Shown: positions 8,093-16,896, counted from the stretch's first letter. The stretch is 53,483 nucleotides of DNA from CAYPHJ01 sp964410485 (GCA_964410485.1 CAYPHJ010000020.1:1-53483), one strand, 5' to 3'. The notes: a model not told the origin generated them from the sequence alone. Program-made: numbers and translations.

Positions 8093-9820
8093 ATGAATTC
8101 ACTGTTACCCCTTCCCACAACCATTGCCTACTTCACAATGGACATTGCCATTGACCCCGGTGTACCGACATACAGCGGCGGTCTCGGTGTTTTGGCCGGC
8201 GACATGGTTCGGTCCGCGGCGGATTTCGGGCTTCCGTTTGTGGCGGTTACGCTACTTTATCGCAAGGGATATTGTGATCAACGCCTCGATTCCCATGGCA
8301 ATCAATCTGAAGTCCCCACGCCATGGTCTCCGGAGCAACTCCTGAAGCCTTTATCGCCACGTGTGGTGGTCTCGATCGAGGGAAGAAAGGTCACGGTTCG
8401 GGCTTGGGAATACCTTTACACCGGGGTGATCGGCCACGCTGTGCCCGTTTACTTTCTTGACACGGATTTGGAAGAAAACGATCCGCAGGACCGCATCCTT
8501 ACCGACAACCTTTACGGTGGCGACGAACGGTACCGGCTGTGCCAGGAAGTGGTGCTCGGGTTTGGCGGATTTGCTATGATCCGCGCGCTCATGCAGTCGA
8601 AGATATGTGTTTTCCACATGAACGAGGGCCATTCTGCCTTTATTCCGGTCGCACTACTGGAAGAAAGCATGGCCGAGCACGGAGGCAACGGTTTCTCAGA
8701 GACACAATTGGACGCCGTCCGTCAGCAGTGCGTCTTTACAACCCACACTCCCGTACCGGCCGGGCATGATCGTTTCCATCGTGATCTTGTACGCCATGTA
8801 GTGGGCGACGCTCGGGCTGAATTGTTGGGCCAAATGCGGGTCTTGAACGGTGACTTGAACATGACCGAACTGGCGCTGCGCTTTTCGGGTTTCGTTAATG
8901 GCGTGTCGATGCGCCATGGCGAGATCTCCCGGGAGATGTTCCCGGGTTATCGCGTGGCGGCGATCACAAACGGCGTGCATGCCGCCAGCTGGACGTCGGC
9001 TTCGTTTTGCGAGTTGTACGACCGTTTCATTCCCGACTGGCGACGCGACAACTCCTATCTCCGACACGTCGTAGGAATCCCGCTCCAGGAAATCCGTAAA
9101 GCACACGCCGAAGCCAAAAAGGAACTGTTACGACAGGTTCGTTGGCTTACGGGCGCCCAATTGGACGAGTCAGCGCTCACGCTCGGATTCGCGCGCCGGG
9201 CGACCGCCTACAAGCGCGCCGATCTGTTGTTTTATGACCTGGAGCGGCTGAAAAATATTGCCAACGGCATCGGCCCACTTCAGGTCGTTTACGCTGGCAA
9301 GGCGCACCCGCGGGATGAAGGGGGAAAAGCCATGATTCGGCGCGTATTCCAATCGGCGGCGGCCCTTTCTACCGAGATCCGCGTTGTTTATTTGCAGAAC
9401 TACGACATGGCTTTGGGCAAGCTTTTATGCGCAGGGGCGGATGTATGGTTAAACACTCCGATCCGGCCGTTGGAAGCCTCAGGGACCAGCGGGATGAAAG
9501 CAGCATTAAATGGCGTGCCCAGTTTGAGCATACTCGACGGATGGTGGATTGAGGGATTTATAGAAGGGATAACCGGCTGGTCCATAGGAAGCGCCGACGC
9601 TTCGGCAAGCGATCCAAACGCGGAGGCGTTGTCGCTGTACGACACGCTCGAACATACGGTTTTGCCGCTGTTCTATGGACAACCCGATAAGTTTGCCGAA
9701 GTCATGCGCTCGGCAATCGCCTTTAACGGGTCATTCTTCAACACACAACGAATGATATTCCAGTATTTAAGAAATGCCTACCAGCCGGCCTGCGTCAAAG
9801 CCGCACATCCACTCGCTTGA
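8093..9820 (+). CDS. Alpha-glucan phosphorylase (short GT35 form)
   Basis: 575-residue pyridoxal-phosphate-dependent glucan phosphorylase, releasing glucose-1-phosphate from glycogen or maltodextrins by phosphorolysis. N-terminal YFTMDIAIDPGVPTYSGGLGVLAGD is the signature of the short alpha-glucan phosphorylases found in many bacteria and archaea. FHMNEGHSAF near 180 and TTHTPVPAGHDRF near 215 follow. The PLP-lysine segment is intact near residue 468 (EASGTSGMKAALNG, followed by LDGWWIEG). Length fits the short class rather than the roughly 800-residue GlgP/MalP class. The gene stands alone, with no glg genes beside it, and ends 8 bp from the convergent LeuA-domain gene. Confidence 0.92.
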   Translation: MNSLLPLPTTIAYFTMDIAIDPGVPTYSGGLGVLAGDMVRSAADFGLPFVAVTLLYRKGYCDQRLDSHGNQSEVPTPWSPEQLLKPLSPRVVVSIEGRKVTVRAWEYLYTGVIGHAVPVYFLDTDLEENDPQDRILTDNLYGGDERYRLCQEVVLGFGGFAMIRALMQSKICVFHMNEGHSAFIPVALLEESMAEHGGNGFSETQLDAVRQQCVFTTHTPVPAGHDRFHRDLVRHVVGDARAELLGQMRVLNGDLNMTELALRFSGFVNGVSMRHGEISREMFPGYRVAAITNGVHAASWTSASFCELYDRFIPDWRRDNSYLRHVVGIPLQEIRKAHAEAKKELLRQVRWLTGAQLDESALTLGFARRATAYKRADLLFYDLERLKNIANGIGPLQVVYAGKAHPRDEGGKAMIRRVFQSAAALSTEIRVVYLQNYDMALGKLLCAGADVWLNTPIRPLEASGTSGMKAALNGVPSLSILDGWWIEGFIEGITGWSIGSADASASDPNAEALSLYDTLEHTVLPLFYGQPDKFAEVMRSAIAFNGSFFNTQRMIFQYLRNAYQPACVKAAHPLA

Positions 9821-9828
9821 CTATTGGG

Positions 9829-10347
9829 CTAGTGCTTGTACTCGCCCCGAAGCTTCCATTCCAGACCGTCAATGATACATTCCACGCTGGCGCGAAGAAT
9901 GTCGGCTGCAACCCCGACCGTGCCCCACCTGTCCCGTCCATCCGAGAAGATTGCCAATACCCGCACCAGAGCAGCCGCGCCTTTCTCCTCTTCGTCCCGG
10001 GCAACGCCATGATGCAATAAACGTACATCGAACTCCTCCAACTTTACGTCTGCAAGCTGGGGATAGTGTCTTTCAAGCACCTTTCGCATGGCGTTATCCA
10101 CGGCATGGACCGGACCAAGTCCGTTGGATGCCACGAGTTCCTCGACACCGAAGATTTCCATCAAGACTGTAGCTTCAGTTGGACTCGTCGCCGACTCGGG
10201 CGCGGTAAAATCGACTTGGTCGTCGATCTTACACCGAAGGACCCGGAATGGCTTCAAATAGTCCTCTCTCTTGCGTATTTCCATCAATTCAAATGAAGCC
10301 CATGCGCCGTCGAGCCGGAAAAAATCCTCCTTCAGATTCCTGGCCAT
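9829..10347 (-). CDS. Stand-alone LeuA/CimA allosteric (regulatory) domain protein
   Basis: About 172 residues. I choose the ATG at 10347 because GGAGGA lies five bases upstream; an upstream in-frame start at 10377 has no such site. The C-terminal 110 residues match the LeuA dimerisation/allosteric domain: NGLGPVHAVDNAMRKVL, a DVKLEEFDVRLL strand, AALVRVLAIFSDG, WGTVGVAADILRASVECIIDGLEWKL. In 2-isopropylmalate and citramalate synthases this domain binds leucine or isoleucine and follows an HMGL-like TIM barrel. No catalytic barrel is present here or in the neighbouring genes. It could be a free regulatory subunit, or the separated tail of a split citramalate synthase encoded elsewhere. The convergent glucan phosphorylase gives no functional hint. 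Confidence 0.8.
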   Translation of the reverse strand: MARNLKEDFFRLDGAWASFELMEIRKREDYLKPFRVLRCKIDDQVDFTAPESATSPTEATVLMEIFGVEELVASNGLGPVHAVDNAMRKVLERHYPQLADVKLEEFDVRLLHHGVARDEEEKGAAALVRVLAIFSDGRDRWGTVGVAADILRASVECIIDGLEWKLRGEYKH

Positions 10348-10461
10348 ATCTTCCTCCGGTATGTCCGAAACTGCCAAAAAATAGCCGTATTATAGCGCCA
10401 TGGCCAAAAAATGGCTAGACTCTTAAGCCGTGGAAAAGCCCACCCCAGGCAAAACAGAATA

Positions 10462-10490
10462 TTTTCAAGGAATCACAAGTTTGGTATTAT
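10462..10490 (+). promoter_or_regulatory. Candidate sigma70 promoter giving a leaderless transcript
   Basis: TTTTCA at 10462-10467 and TATTAT at 10485-10490 are separated by exactly 17 bp. Transcription would begin near 10497, essentially at the ATG at 10498 of the next gene, which has no Shine-Dalgarno. Assigned by motif only. Confidence 0.35.
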
Positions 10491-10497
10491 TCCGTTT

Positions 10498-11067
10498 ATG
10501 GAAAAGAGAACACCAGACAACAAACTGCATGGCTTCTTTCTCAACGTGGTTCGACAGAGCTTTTGGCAGCTCGGCATCAATGATGCGACCGTTGCCCGCT
10601 ATGTAGCTGATCTGTTAACTGATTTTGCTCGCACGGACCAACTGTACCAAATGCGGTCCCGAGCGGGGAAAAAAATCGACAGCGTCGTCGAAATGGTTGC
10701 CCAGAAAACCGCAGAGCAATCTGACGAGACGGATCTCTTGAAAGAGCGGATGGTGCGCAAATACGTGGGTGATTACGCTCTGTTTATGAGCGGAATCTTT
10801 CGCAATCATGTCGAGCGCGGAGGGTTTCTCCGATATTACTTCGAGCAAGGCAGTCGCTCCTACTGGACGGTCTCCGAACTCGATCTTTCGCTTTATCGCA
10901 CCGGTTTTATCCTCTTTCAAGAACTATCAAAAAAATTCGAGTACTATTCCGGTGCTCTGGACTATACGCGCAAAGCCTACTTTGCACCAGAACCGGGAGA
11001 AGATCCGTTTGCCGGCTTCTTAAGGCAGGTCGAGGGGTGGATTAAAGTGAACGTGACGGAAAATTGA
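10498..11067 (+). CDS. Conserved-looking protein of unknown function, 189 aa
   Basis: I do not recognise a family. I start it at ATG 10498 (MEKRTPDNKLHGFF). An upstream in-frame start at 10411 would add 29 basic, low-quality residues that overlap the probable promoter. The protein is soluble, mostly alpha-helical by composition and rich in aromatic residues: SFWQLGINDATVARYVADLL near 20, a long amphipathic middle, and FLRYYFEQGSRSYWTVSELDLSLYRTGF near 110-137. No signal peptide, membrane segment, cysteine cluster or nucleotide-binding loop is visible. It precedes mltG by 65 bp on the same strand and follows a divergently oriented LeuA-domain gene. Confidence 0.7.
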   Translation: MEKRTPDNKLHGFFLNVVRQSFWQLGINDATVARYVADLLTDFARTDQLYQMRSRAGKKIDSVVEMVAQKTAEQSDETDLLKERMVRKYVGDYALFMSGIFRNHVERGGFLRYYFEQGSRSYWTVSELDLSLYRTGFILFQELSKKFEYYSGALDYTRKAYFAPEPGEDPFAGFLRQVEGWIKVNVTEN

Positions 11068-11132
11068 GGCTGTTGCTTCGCTCCGCCGCGCCTTCGCCGC
11101 CTGCACCAAAAACTACGCTTGCGACTTAATTT

Positions 11133-12158
11133 GTGAGATTCCTTCCCAAAACGGTTCTCGCTCTGCTTGCTGCCGCGCTTCTCTATGCGCTGTCAGCCTT
11201 CTTTTTACCGGTATCTTGGAAAGCGGAGACCGTCGAAATCCGCGTCGAGCAAGGTGAATCGTTTGCTGCGGTCGTGCGCAAGTTGCGCGAGCAGAATCTC
11301 GTTCGGAATGCGACGCTCTTTTCGGTCTGGGCTCGCGTAACAGGGTCAGACAAAAAAATACAATGGGGACTCTATCGCTTCGACTTGCCGTTGTCGCAAC
11401 GACAAGTGCTGCGTCTCATGGTCGAGGGTAAGGGTGTCTTTCACCGCGTGACCGTTCCCGAGGGACTGACGATTAAGGAAATCGCCGAACTTCTCGCCAA
11501 TGCACAGCTCGTGAACCCGGAAAAGTTTTTGGCGGAGGCGAGAAGTCCAGAGGTACTGGCCCAGTTGGAGTTGGAGGAAAAAGGCGTGGAGGGCTATTTG
11601 TTTCCGAGCACCTACAATTTCATCCCGGATACGCCCGAGAGAGAGATCATTGTCACCATGGTGCAGCAGTTTCGCAAAGCGGCCGAGCCGTTAATCAAGC
11701 AACAACACCGAGCAATGGATTTGGCCCTGCATCAAATCGTGACGCTGGCGTCTATAATCGAGAAAGAGACGGGCTTGGATGCCGAGCGCCCACTGGTTTC
11801 CGCTGTTTTTCATAATCGCCTTAGAATCAAAATGCCATTGCAGAGCGATCCGACTGTCATCTATGGCCTAGAGGAGTTCGATGGTAATTTGAGACGTAAG
11901 CATCTGAGGCTTGCCAGTCCTTATAACACCTATGTGATCGGCGGGTTGCCCCCCGGCCCGATTTGTAATCCCGGCCTGGCCTCGATTAAAGCGGCTTTGG
12001 AGCCGGCAGATGTGTCTTTTCTCTATTTCGTGTCCAAGAATGACGGTTCACACGCCTTCTCGCATACTTTGGAGGAGCACGTGCGCGCGGTAAGATTATA
12101 TCAGTCGCCTCGCGAGCATGCTCCGGTGCGCGTAAAAAGCGAAGCGCCGGCCCGTTAG
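11133..12158 (+). CDS. mltG: Endolytic murein transglycosylase MltG (YceG-like)
   Basis: 341-residue inner-membrane lytic transglycosylase that cleaves nascent glycan strands and is thought to set their length. GTG start at 11133. One N-terminal membrane helix (residues about 7-26, ALLAAALLYALSAFFLP) is followed by a LysM-like segment and the YceG catalytic domain. The catalytic Glu lies in ASIIEKETGLDAERPLVSAVFHNRL near residue 212, followed by MPLQSDPTVIYGL and the LASPYNTYVIGGLPPGPICNPG block, all strongly conserved in MltG. Its C-terminus is normal in length. It may share a transcript with the gene upstream and with the membrane protein 43 bp downstream. Confidence 0.96.
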   Translation: MRFLPKTVLALLAAALLYALSAFFLPVSWKAETVEIRVEQGESFAAVVRKLREQNLVRNATLFSVWARVTGSDKKIQWGLYRFDLPLSQRQVLRLMVEGKGVFHRVTVPEGLTIKEIAELLANAQLVNPEKFLAEARSPEVLAQLELEEKGVEGYLFPSTYNFIPDTPEREIIVTMVQQFRKAAEPLIKQQHRAMDLALHQIVTLASIIEKETGLDAERPLVSAVFHNRLRIKMPLQSDPTVIYGLEEFDGNLRRKHLRLASPYNTYVIGGLPPGPICNPGLASIKAALEPADVSFLYFVSKNDGSHAFSHTLEEHVRAVRLYQSPREHAPVRVKSEAPAR

Positions 12159-12201
12159 GGCGAGTTTATCGGCACTTGTCAAACTGTTATAGTTACCCCC
12201 A

Positions 12202-13578
12202 ATGCGATCTTCGATTCGTCCGGTGAATGAAACATCACCGGAAAAGCGGCTCAATCGCCTGCTTCTTCGCCTACGCACCCAGGCGCTAAAAGATTCCCTG
12301 CTCATATTTTCACCCGTGTTGTTGGCGTCTTTGTATATAGCGATACACCTGTATCGATCCGGCTGGATTCCGCTCATGCTGTTTGTGACGGCTTCTTGCG
12401 TCGCCCTCCTTCTGGGCTTGTTAGCCGTCGCCGTGAGCTATTGGCGCCGACGACCTACACTCTCCGGCACGGCTCGTCTAGTAGACGAAGCCACGGCGGC
12501 ACAAGATCGCTTTGTCACGCTTGCGACGATCGAACCATCGGCAGCCACTCATCCTTTTTTGTACCGTTTGCGGGATGAAACGAGCCAAATCTTGGGGCAC
12601 GTCGAGCCGCGCCGTGATTTTCCTTACCGGGTAAAACCGTCATTTTACAAATCGCTTGCCGCTTCGTGCTTTGCAGTTATTCTGTTTCACCTCTTCTTGC
12701 CATCTCTGCAGGCCCGGATTCCACCGGTTGTAAGCCCTGAAGAATTGCTCGCGTTGGCGGAAGAGCTGCTTCAGCGCCCGGCCCTTTCCGAGTTTGCCCA
12801 AAAGGCGCAAACCTTGGCGGCACAACTTCAAGATCCGCGTATCTCGCGCCAGGAAAAGCAGGCGCTGATTCAGGAGCTCAAAAAAACTCTGGATGAACAG
12901 CAACAACAAGAAGAGCAGGAACTCAACCGCGACTTGTTGGCCAAAGCTGAAAGCACGTTGCGCGGTCTGGAGCAGCAACAAAGCGGGACGCGTGGCGGTC
13001 AAAATAACACAGAGCAAGGAGCCGGCCAGATCCAAAGCAATCTGCCGCAACAGGGGCCAAAGGGGGAACAGTCAAGCGCCGGGACGGACGCGAGTCAGCA
13101 AGACGCGCTTCGAGGGAAAGTCGGCGGTGATCAGTTGCAGCCGGGTGCCTCCGCCAAGTCGGAATCCACCGAGCAGCGTCAGAACGAAAGTGACGGAAAA
13201 TCGACTCAGCCGGACCAGAGCAGCCCAGATTCGGACAGGCAGACAGAGGGTGCGGAAAACGCCTCCAGCGGCCGCGAAAAAATCGGCAGATCCAAGGCGT
13301 CGGAGGAAATTCCGCGCGGCGCTCCGCCAGAAGAGCGCTTTTACCGTCCCGGCGAGGAAGGAAAAGAAGAACTAAAAGCGGCGCGCTATGTAACCGTTCA
13401 ACTTCCCGAGGAGTTGGGAGCCGATTCAAAAGCCACGCCGAGTGGAAGTCCGGGAAAATCTCAAAACAGGGCGCCTACAAAGGTGCCGGTCAGTAACGTC
13501 CCCTTGCCGGCTCATGTACCCGATGCGCCCGCAGAAAAACAGCGGATTCCTTTGGAATACCGCGGCGTCATTCGGTGA
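12202..13578 (+). CDS. Membrane protein with Gln-rich coiled coil (DUF4175-like topology)
   Basis: 458 residues from ATG 12202. Hydrophobic segments near residues 35-52, 54-78 and 147-165 suggest two or three membrane helices. Residues about 175-260 form a charged, Gln/Glu-rich coiled coil (EEQELNRDLLAKAESTLRGLEQQQ). The remainder is low-complexity, hydrophilic and probably disordered, ending LEYRGVIR. The layout resembles large DUF4175-type membrane proteins that accompany MoxR ATPases, and a moxR gene starts 15 bp downstream, so I infer a client or partner of that ATPase. It is shorter than typical DUF4175 proteins and the family assignment is tentative. Confidence 0.7.
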   Translation: MRSSIRPVNETSPEKRLNRLLLRLRTQALKDSLLIFSPVLLASLYIAIHLYRSGWIPLMLFVTASCVALLLGLLAVAVSYWRRRPTLSGTARLVDEATAAQDRFVTLATIEPSAATHPFLYRLRDETSQILGHVEPRRDFPYRVKPSFYKSLAASCFAVILFHLFLPSLQARIPPVVSPEELLALAEELLQRPALSEFAQKAQTLAAQLQDPRISRQEKQALIQELKKTLDEQQQQEEQELNRDLLAKAESTLRGLEQQQSGTRGGQNNTEQGAGQIQSNLPQQGPKGEQSSAGTDASQQDALRGKVGGDQLQPGASAKSESTEQRQNESDGKSTQPDQSSPDSDRQTEGAENASSGREKIGRSKASEEIPRGAPPEERFYRPGEEGKEELKAARYVTVQLPEELGADSKATPSGSPGKSQNRAPTKVPVSNVPLPAHVPDAPAEKQRIPLEYRGVIR

Positions 13579-13593
13579 AAAGGAAAGCTATTG

Positions 13594-14577
13594 ATGGATC
13601 CTGAAAAATTTCAACGAACTTTTGGCCGCGTAGAGGCAGAGGTGCAAAAAGTGATTGTCGGCCACCAAGACACGGTACGAAAAATCTTAATTGCATTTCT
13701 CGCCGGCGGCCATGTGCTGCTCGAAGGCGTGCCCGGTTTGGGGAAGACCCTGCTCGTAAAGTGTTTCAGCCAGGCCGTCGGGATGTCCTTCAAGCGCATT
13801 CAGTTCACTCCCGACCTTATGCCGTCCGACATCGTCGGCACTCAGGTGCTCGCGGAGAGCAACGGACAGCGCGATTTTCAATTCAAAAAGGGACCGATCT
13901 TTGCTCATGTGGTTCTCGCAGATGAGATCAACCGCGCTACTCCAAAAACCCAATCGGCCGTGTTGGAGGCGATGGAAGAAAAACAAGTCACTGTGTTCGG
14001 CGAGTCCCACACGTTGGAATCGCCATTCATGGTGTTAGCGACGCAAAATCCGATCGAACTGGAAGGCACTTATCCTTTGCCAGAGGCACAACTTGATAGA
14101 TTTTTTTTCAAGTTGCTGGTGTCGCCGCCGTCCCAGCCCGAGCTTAGAGAGATATTGAAACGCACGACGGGCGCGGATGACGGAAAAGCTGCGAGAGTTC
14201 TCCCGGACGACGGCGGAGAAGTTATTCGTGAAATGAAGCAGATGCTTCGTGCGGTCCTAGTCGCCCCGCCCATCGAAGATTTTGTCGTACGCCTGGTCCA
14301 TGCAACACACCCGCTTTCCGATAACGGCAACACTCCTGCCGTGGTCAAGCAGTACTTGCGTTTGGGTTGCAGTCCCCGCGGCGCTCAAGCAATCATTCTC
14401 GGCGCCAAAGGCAATGCGCTCGCGGAAGGTAGGGTTCATGTCAGCTATCAGGATATCGAGAACGTGCTTTACCCCGCTTTCCGTCATCGCATCATCCTCA
14501 ATTTTCAGGCGGAAGCCGAAAACGTCACGCCGGACCAGATACTGGCGGAAGTTGTGAAGCAGGTACCGCGAAACTGA
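13594..14577 (+). CDS. MoxR-family AAA+ ATPase
   Basis: 327-residue AAA+ ATPase of the MoxR group, chaperone-like ATPases that help mature or insert metal cofactors into partner complexes, often with von Willebrand A-domain proteins. Walker A GVPGLGKT near residues 47-54, Walker B VVLADEINRATPKTQSAVLEAMEE near 108-130, sensor 1 VLATQNPIELEGTYPLPEAQLDRF near 148-171, and the lid domain to the end. ATG 13594 is preferred over an adjoining TTG at 13591. The gene abuts the membrane/coiled-coil gene. The DUF58 and VWA genes that usually follow moxR are absent: the next gene is on the opposite strand. Confidence 0.94.
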   Translation: MDPEKFQRTFGRVEAEVQKVIVGHQDTVRKILIAFLAGGHVLLEGVPGLGKTLLVKCFSQAVGMSFKRIQFTPDLMPSDIVGTQVLAESNGQRDFQFKKGPIFAHVVLADEINRATPKTQSAVLEAMEEKQVTVFGESHTLESPFMVLATQNPIELEGTYPLPEAQLDRFFFKLLVSPPSQPELREILKRTTGADDGKAARVLPDDGGEVIREMKQMLRAVLVAPPIEDFVVRLVHATHPLSDNGNTPAVVKQYLRLGCSPRGAQAIILGAKGNALAEGRVHVSYQDIENVLYPAFRHRIILNFQAEAENVTPDQILAEVVKQVPRN

Positions 14578-14697
14578 GCCGGGCACTCGCAACCTGCTGC
14601 CGACTGAGAGTTGAGCCTTAATTAAGCCCCGTCGACATCGAAATATGGACCCGCTGGCCGTGGATGGCCGACCGTAGACCGTGCGGTCGGGCATATC

Positions 14698-15597
14698 CTA
14701 ATAAACTTCGTTCCGAATAGCGGGAATGGATTTCAAGTAATCTGCAATAGCGAGGGCATCTTCTTTGGTCATGTTCTTGTAGCCATGCTCGACGACTTCC
14801 GCCATCAGACCTCCGACATAGTCGAGATCAGCCTTGATTCCGCTGATCAGCACCTCGGCAATCTCTTCCCGCGACCATTCGCCGATGCCGGTCTCTTCAT
14901 CCGGTGTAATATTTGGCACGGCCTCGCCCAGAGGTCCTCTTCTTTGGTCCACCCCTGCCATATAAAGAGAACGGATCGGCGCGCCGAGCAAGTTCTTCGG
15001 TGTATGACAATCACCGCAAAGCGAAACGTGATCGACCAGATATTTCCCTCGTTCGATGCCTGCCTTCGGCGCCGCAACTGGCGCTGTTGAGAATCGCGCA
15101 AAGATCCTGACGTAAAGCGGCATTACGACACGGCGCAAGAACGGGATCCAGCTTTTGAGCGGCGGTGTTTCCTCGCTTACAGGAGCCATCGTTCTCAGGT
15201 AAGCAATCAGCGCCTTCAAGTCCTCCTGAGCCATGCCTGAGTAATCTGGAAAGGGCATGACCGGGAGGATTCGCCTCCCATCTGGACGAATACCCTTCAC
15301 CATGGCATCGTGAATTTGCCGATCGGTCCAGCTACCTAATCCCGTTTCTTTGTCCTGAGTAATATTGGTGCTGTAAACGGTTCCAAGGGGAATAGGAAAC
15401 GGGCGAGCGCCTGCGTTCAGAGTCCCTTCAGGATCGGAATGGCAGGCACAACCTCCGGCGAGGTCAAAGATATACTGGCCCCTGGCCACGAGCGCCGTGT
15501 CATTGGATTGGGCATGCGTCACATGCGCCAGTAAGAGGGTTACCAACAAGTAGCAGAGTGTCGCGACCGATCGGATGTGATCTCGTGGCATAAACAT
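14698..15597 (-). CDS. Diheme c-type cytochrome with one CXCH motif
   Basis: 299 residues with an N-terminal signal peptide (hydrophobic core VATLCYLLVTLLLAHVTHA, cleavage near residue 29), so exported to the periplasm. Two cytochrome c domains are seen. The first has C50-A-C52-H53 (GGCACHSD), one residue short of the normal CXXCH, with a likely Met ligand in LPVMPFPDYSG. The second has a normal C194-G-D-C-H198 (CGDCHTP). Architecture resembles the diheme electron-carrying subunits attached to periplasmic dehydrogenases, though no dehydrogenase is adjacent. Its ATG (15597) lies two bases after the stop of the upstream ketopantoate-reductase-like gene, so the pair is co-translated. The CXCH was checked codon by codon and is not a frame artefact. 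Confidence 0.9.
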   Translation of the reverse strand: MFMPRDHIRSVATLCYLLVTLLLAHVTHAQSNDTALVARGQYIFDLAGGCACHSDPEGTLNAGARPFPIPLGTVYSTNITQDKETGLGSWTDRQIHDAMVKGIRPDGRRILPVMPFPDYSGMAQEDLKALIAYLRTMAPVSEETPPLKSWIPFLRRVVMPLYVRIFARFSTAPVAAPKAGIERGKYLVDHVSLCGDCHTPKNLLGAPIRSLYMAGVDQRRGPLGEAVPNITPDEETGIGEWSREEIAEVLISGIKADLDYVGGLMAEVVEHGYKNMTKEDALAIADYLKSIPAIRNEVY

Positions 15598-15599
15598 TC

Positions 15600-16535
15600 T
15601 CAGTCTCGACCCGACCTTCTTGCCCGAATCCGCTCGTCGAGAAATTTGAGCGCCCTATAGAAGACGTGATTGACGGGTGCGGTTTTGCCAATGTCGGCGA
15701 GCGTTCTCGCGACGACGCCGTTGAAGGCGTCATATTCAAGCGGTTTGTTCGCCTCCAAATCTTGTAGCATCGACGGTTTGAAATGGCCGAGAGTCTCAGA
15801 AAAAGCGAGAGTCTCGGCGACGAGTTGCGGTTCCAGCGCGACTCCTCGTGCTGCCGCCGCTTCTCTCACTTCGGCCATACAATCCACGGCAAGTTGGCGC
15901 AACGATACCGCCTCCACGACTTCTTTGACTGTCGCTCGTGTTAAGCACGCGATGGCGCAGAACGGAGCGTTCCACAGCAGTTTTTTCCATTGCGCTCGGC
16001 GAATTTCCGCGGTTATTTCGCAGGGAATTTGCGCCGAACGAAACGTCTCTTCGACAAGTCGTGCCGACTCCATCGAGGTAGCCGCAAGCGGGCCAAGGAC
16101 GATCCGTCCACCGGAGGAATGCTGGATGACGCCGGGATTCACCACTTGCGCCCCGATGTAGACGACACCCGCCAGGACTAGCTTCTCACCCCAACGCTGC
16201 GCGATTTTGTCGCCGTTCTCCACCCCGTTCTGCAAGGACAAAATTAGCGTCTTCCCTCCGACGAGAGGCTCAATTCGCTTCGCGCACTCGTCGGTATCAT
16301 AGGATTTGACGCAGAACAAGATCAGATCCACCGGGCCGGCTTGTGCCGGATCATCCGTAAATAGGCAGTTGCGAAGCCTCAGGTCGCCTGCGGAACTTTT
16401 GATGATAAGTCCCTCCCGGCGCATACCCTTCAGGTGATCGCCGCGTGCGATAAAGATCACCTCATTTGAAGCGGCAACGAGTTTTGCGCCAAAATAGCCT
16501 CCGACAGCGCCTGTGCCCATGACTGCAATACGCAC
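15600..16535 (-). CDS. Ketopantoate reductase family (PanE/ApbA)
   Basis: About 311 residues. I choose the GTG at 16535, with GAGGTG upstream; a TTG at 16550 would add five residues. The N-terminal Rossmann fold opens RIAVMGTGAVGGYFGAKL and binds NADPH. LILFCVKSYDTDE and LSLQNGVENGDKI are family motifs, and the C-terminal helical domain includes RRAQWKKLLWNAPFCAI with the conserved Lys and Asn. The canonical enzyme reduces 2-dehydropantoate for CoA biosynthesis. Many bacteria carry several paralogues acting on other 2-oxo acids, so the substrate is not certain. It is translationally coupled to the diheme cytochrome gene, an unusual partner for pantothenate synthesis, which favours a catabolic paralogue. 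Confidence 0.88.
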   Translation of the reverse strand: MRIAVMGTGAVGGYFGAKLVAASNEVIFIARGDHLKGMRREGLIIKSSAGDLRLRNCLFTDDPAQAGPVDLILFCVKSYDTDECAKRIEPLVGGKTLILSLQNGVENGDKIAQRWGEKLVLAGVVYIGAQVVNPGVIQHSSGGRIVLGPLAATSMESARLVEETFRSAQIPCEITAEIRRAQWKKLLWNAPFCAIACLTRATVKEVVEAVSLRQLAVDCMAEVREAAAARGVALEPQLVAETLAFSETLGHFKPSMLQDLEANKPLEYDAFNGVVARTLADIGKTAPVNHVFYRALKFLDERIRARRSGRD

Positions 16536-16659
16536 CGTTTCACCTCGCAAGTCAGGTCAATGTAGTCGCCGCTGAGCCCTATGTCAATTTTTCCGCTCGA
16601 CTCCTGATCATCGGCCCGATTTACGCTTTATTCGAGGATGTGGTATCTAGAAAGTTGGC

Positions 16660-16857
16660 ATGGAGCGGATTGAGCCACAACAGGACCACGAGCGGCTGAA
16701 AGCTTACCCGCCAGGCCGGGAGATAAGATTCCAGGGAAGCGCTTACAAGGTCCAGCGCCACACGACACTTGCTTCCGGTGAACCCGCCTTGGTGCTCGAG
16801 GGTAACGGAGAACAATTCGTGGTCGGCGCCGCGAAGTTTTTGGCGGGGCTTGCCTAG
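16660..16857 (+). CDS. Small protein of unknown function, 65 aa
   Basis: A compact ORF from ATG 16660. The protein looks genuine: balanced composition, alternating strand-like segments (REIRFQGSAYKVQRHTTL and PALVLEGNGEQFVVGAAKFL), no low complexity. It could form a small beta-barrel-like domain. I recognise no family, cysteine motif or membrane segment. An AGAAAG purine run lies about eight bases upstream. It precedes the periplasmic-binding-fold gene by 39 bp on the same strand and may be its operon partner. Confidence 0.5.
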   Translation: MERIEPQQDHERLKAYPPGREIRFQGSAYKVQRHTTLASGEPALVLEGNGEQFVVGAAKFLAGLA

Positions 16858-16896
16858 AAGCCCATATCTTTAGCCGCACATACGGAGGAGAAGAGA

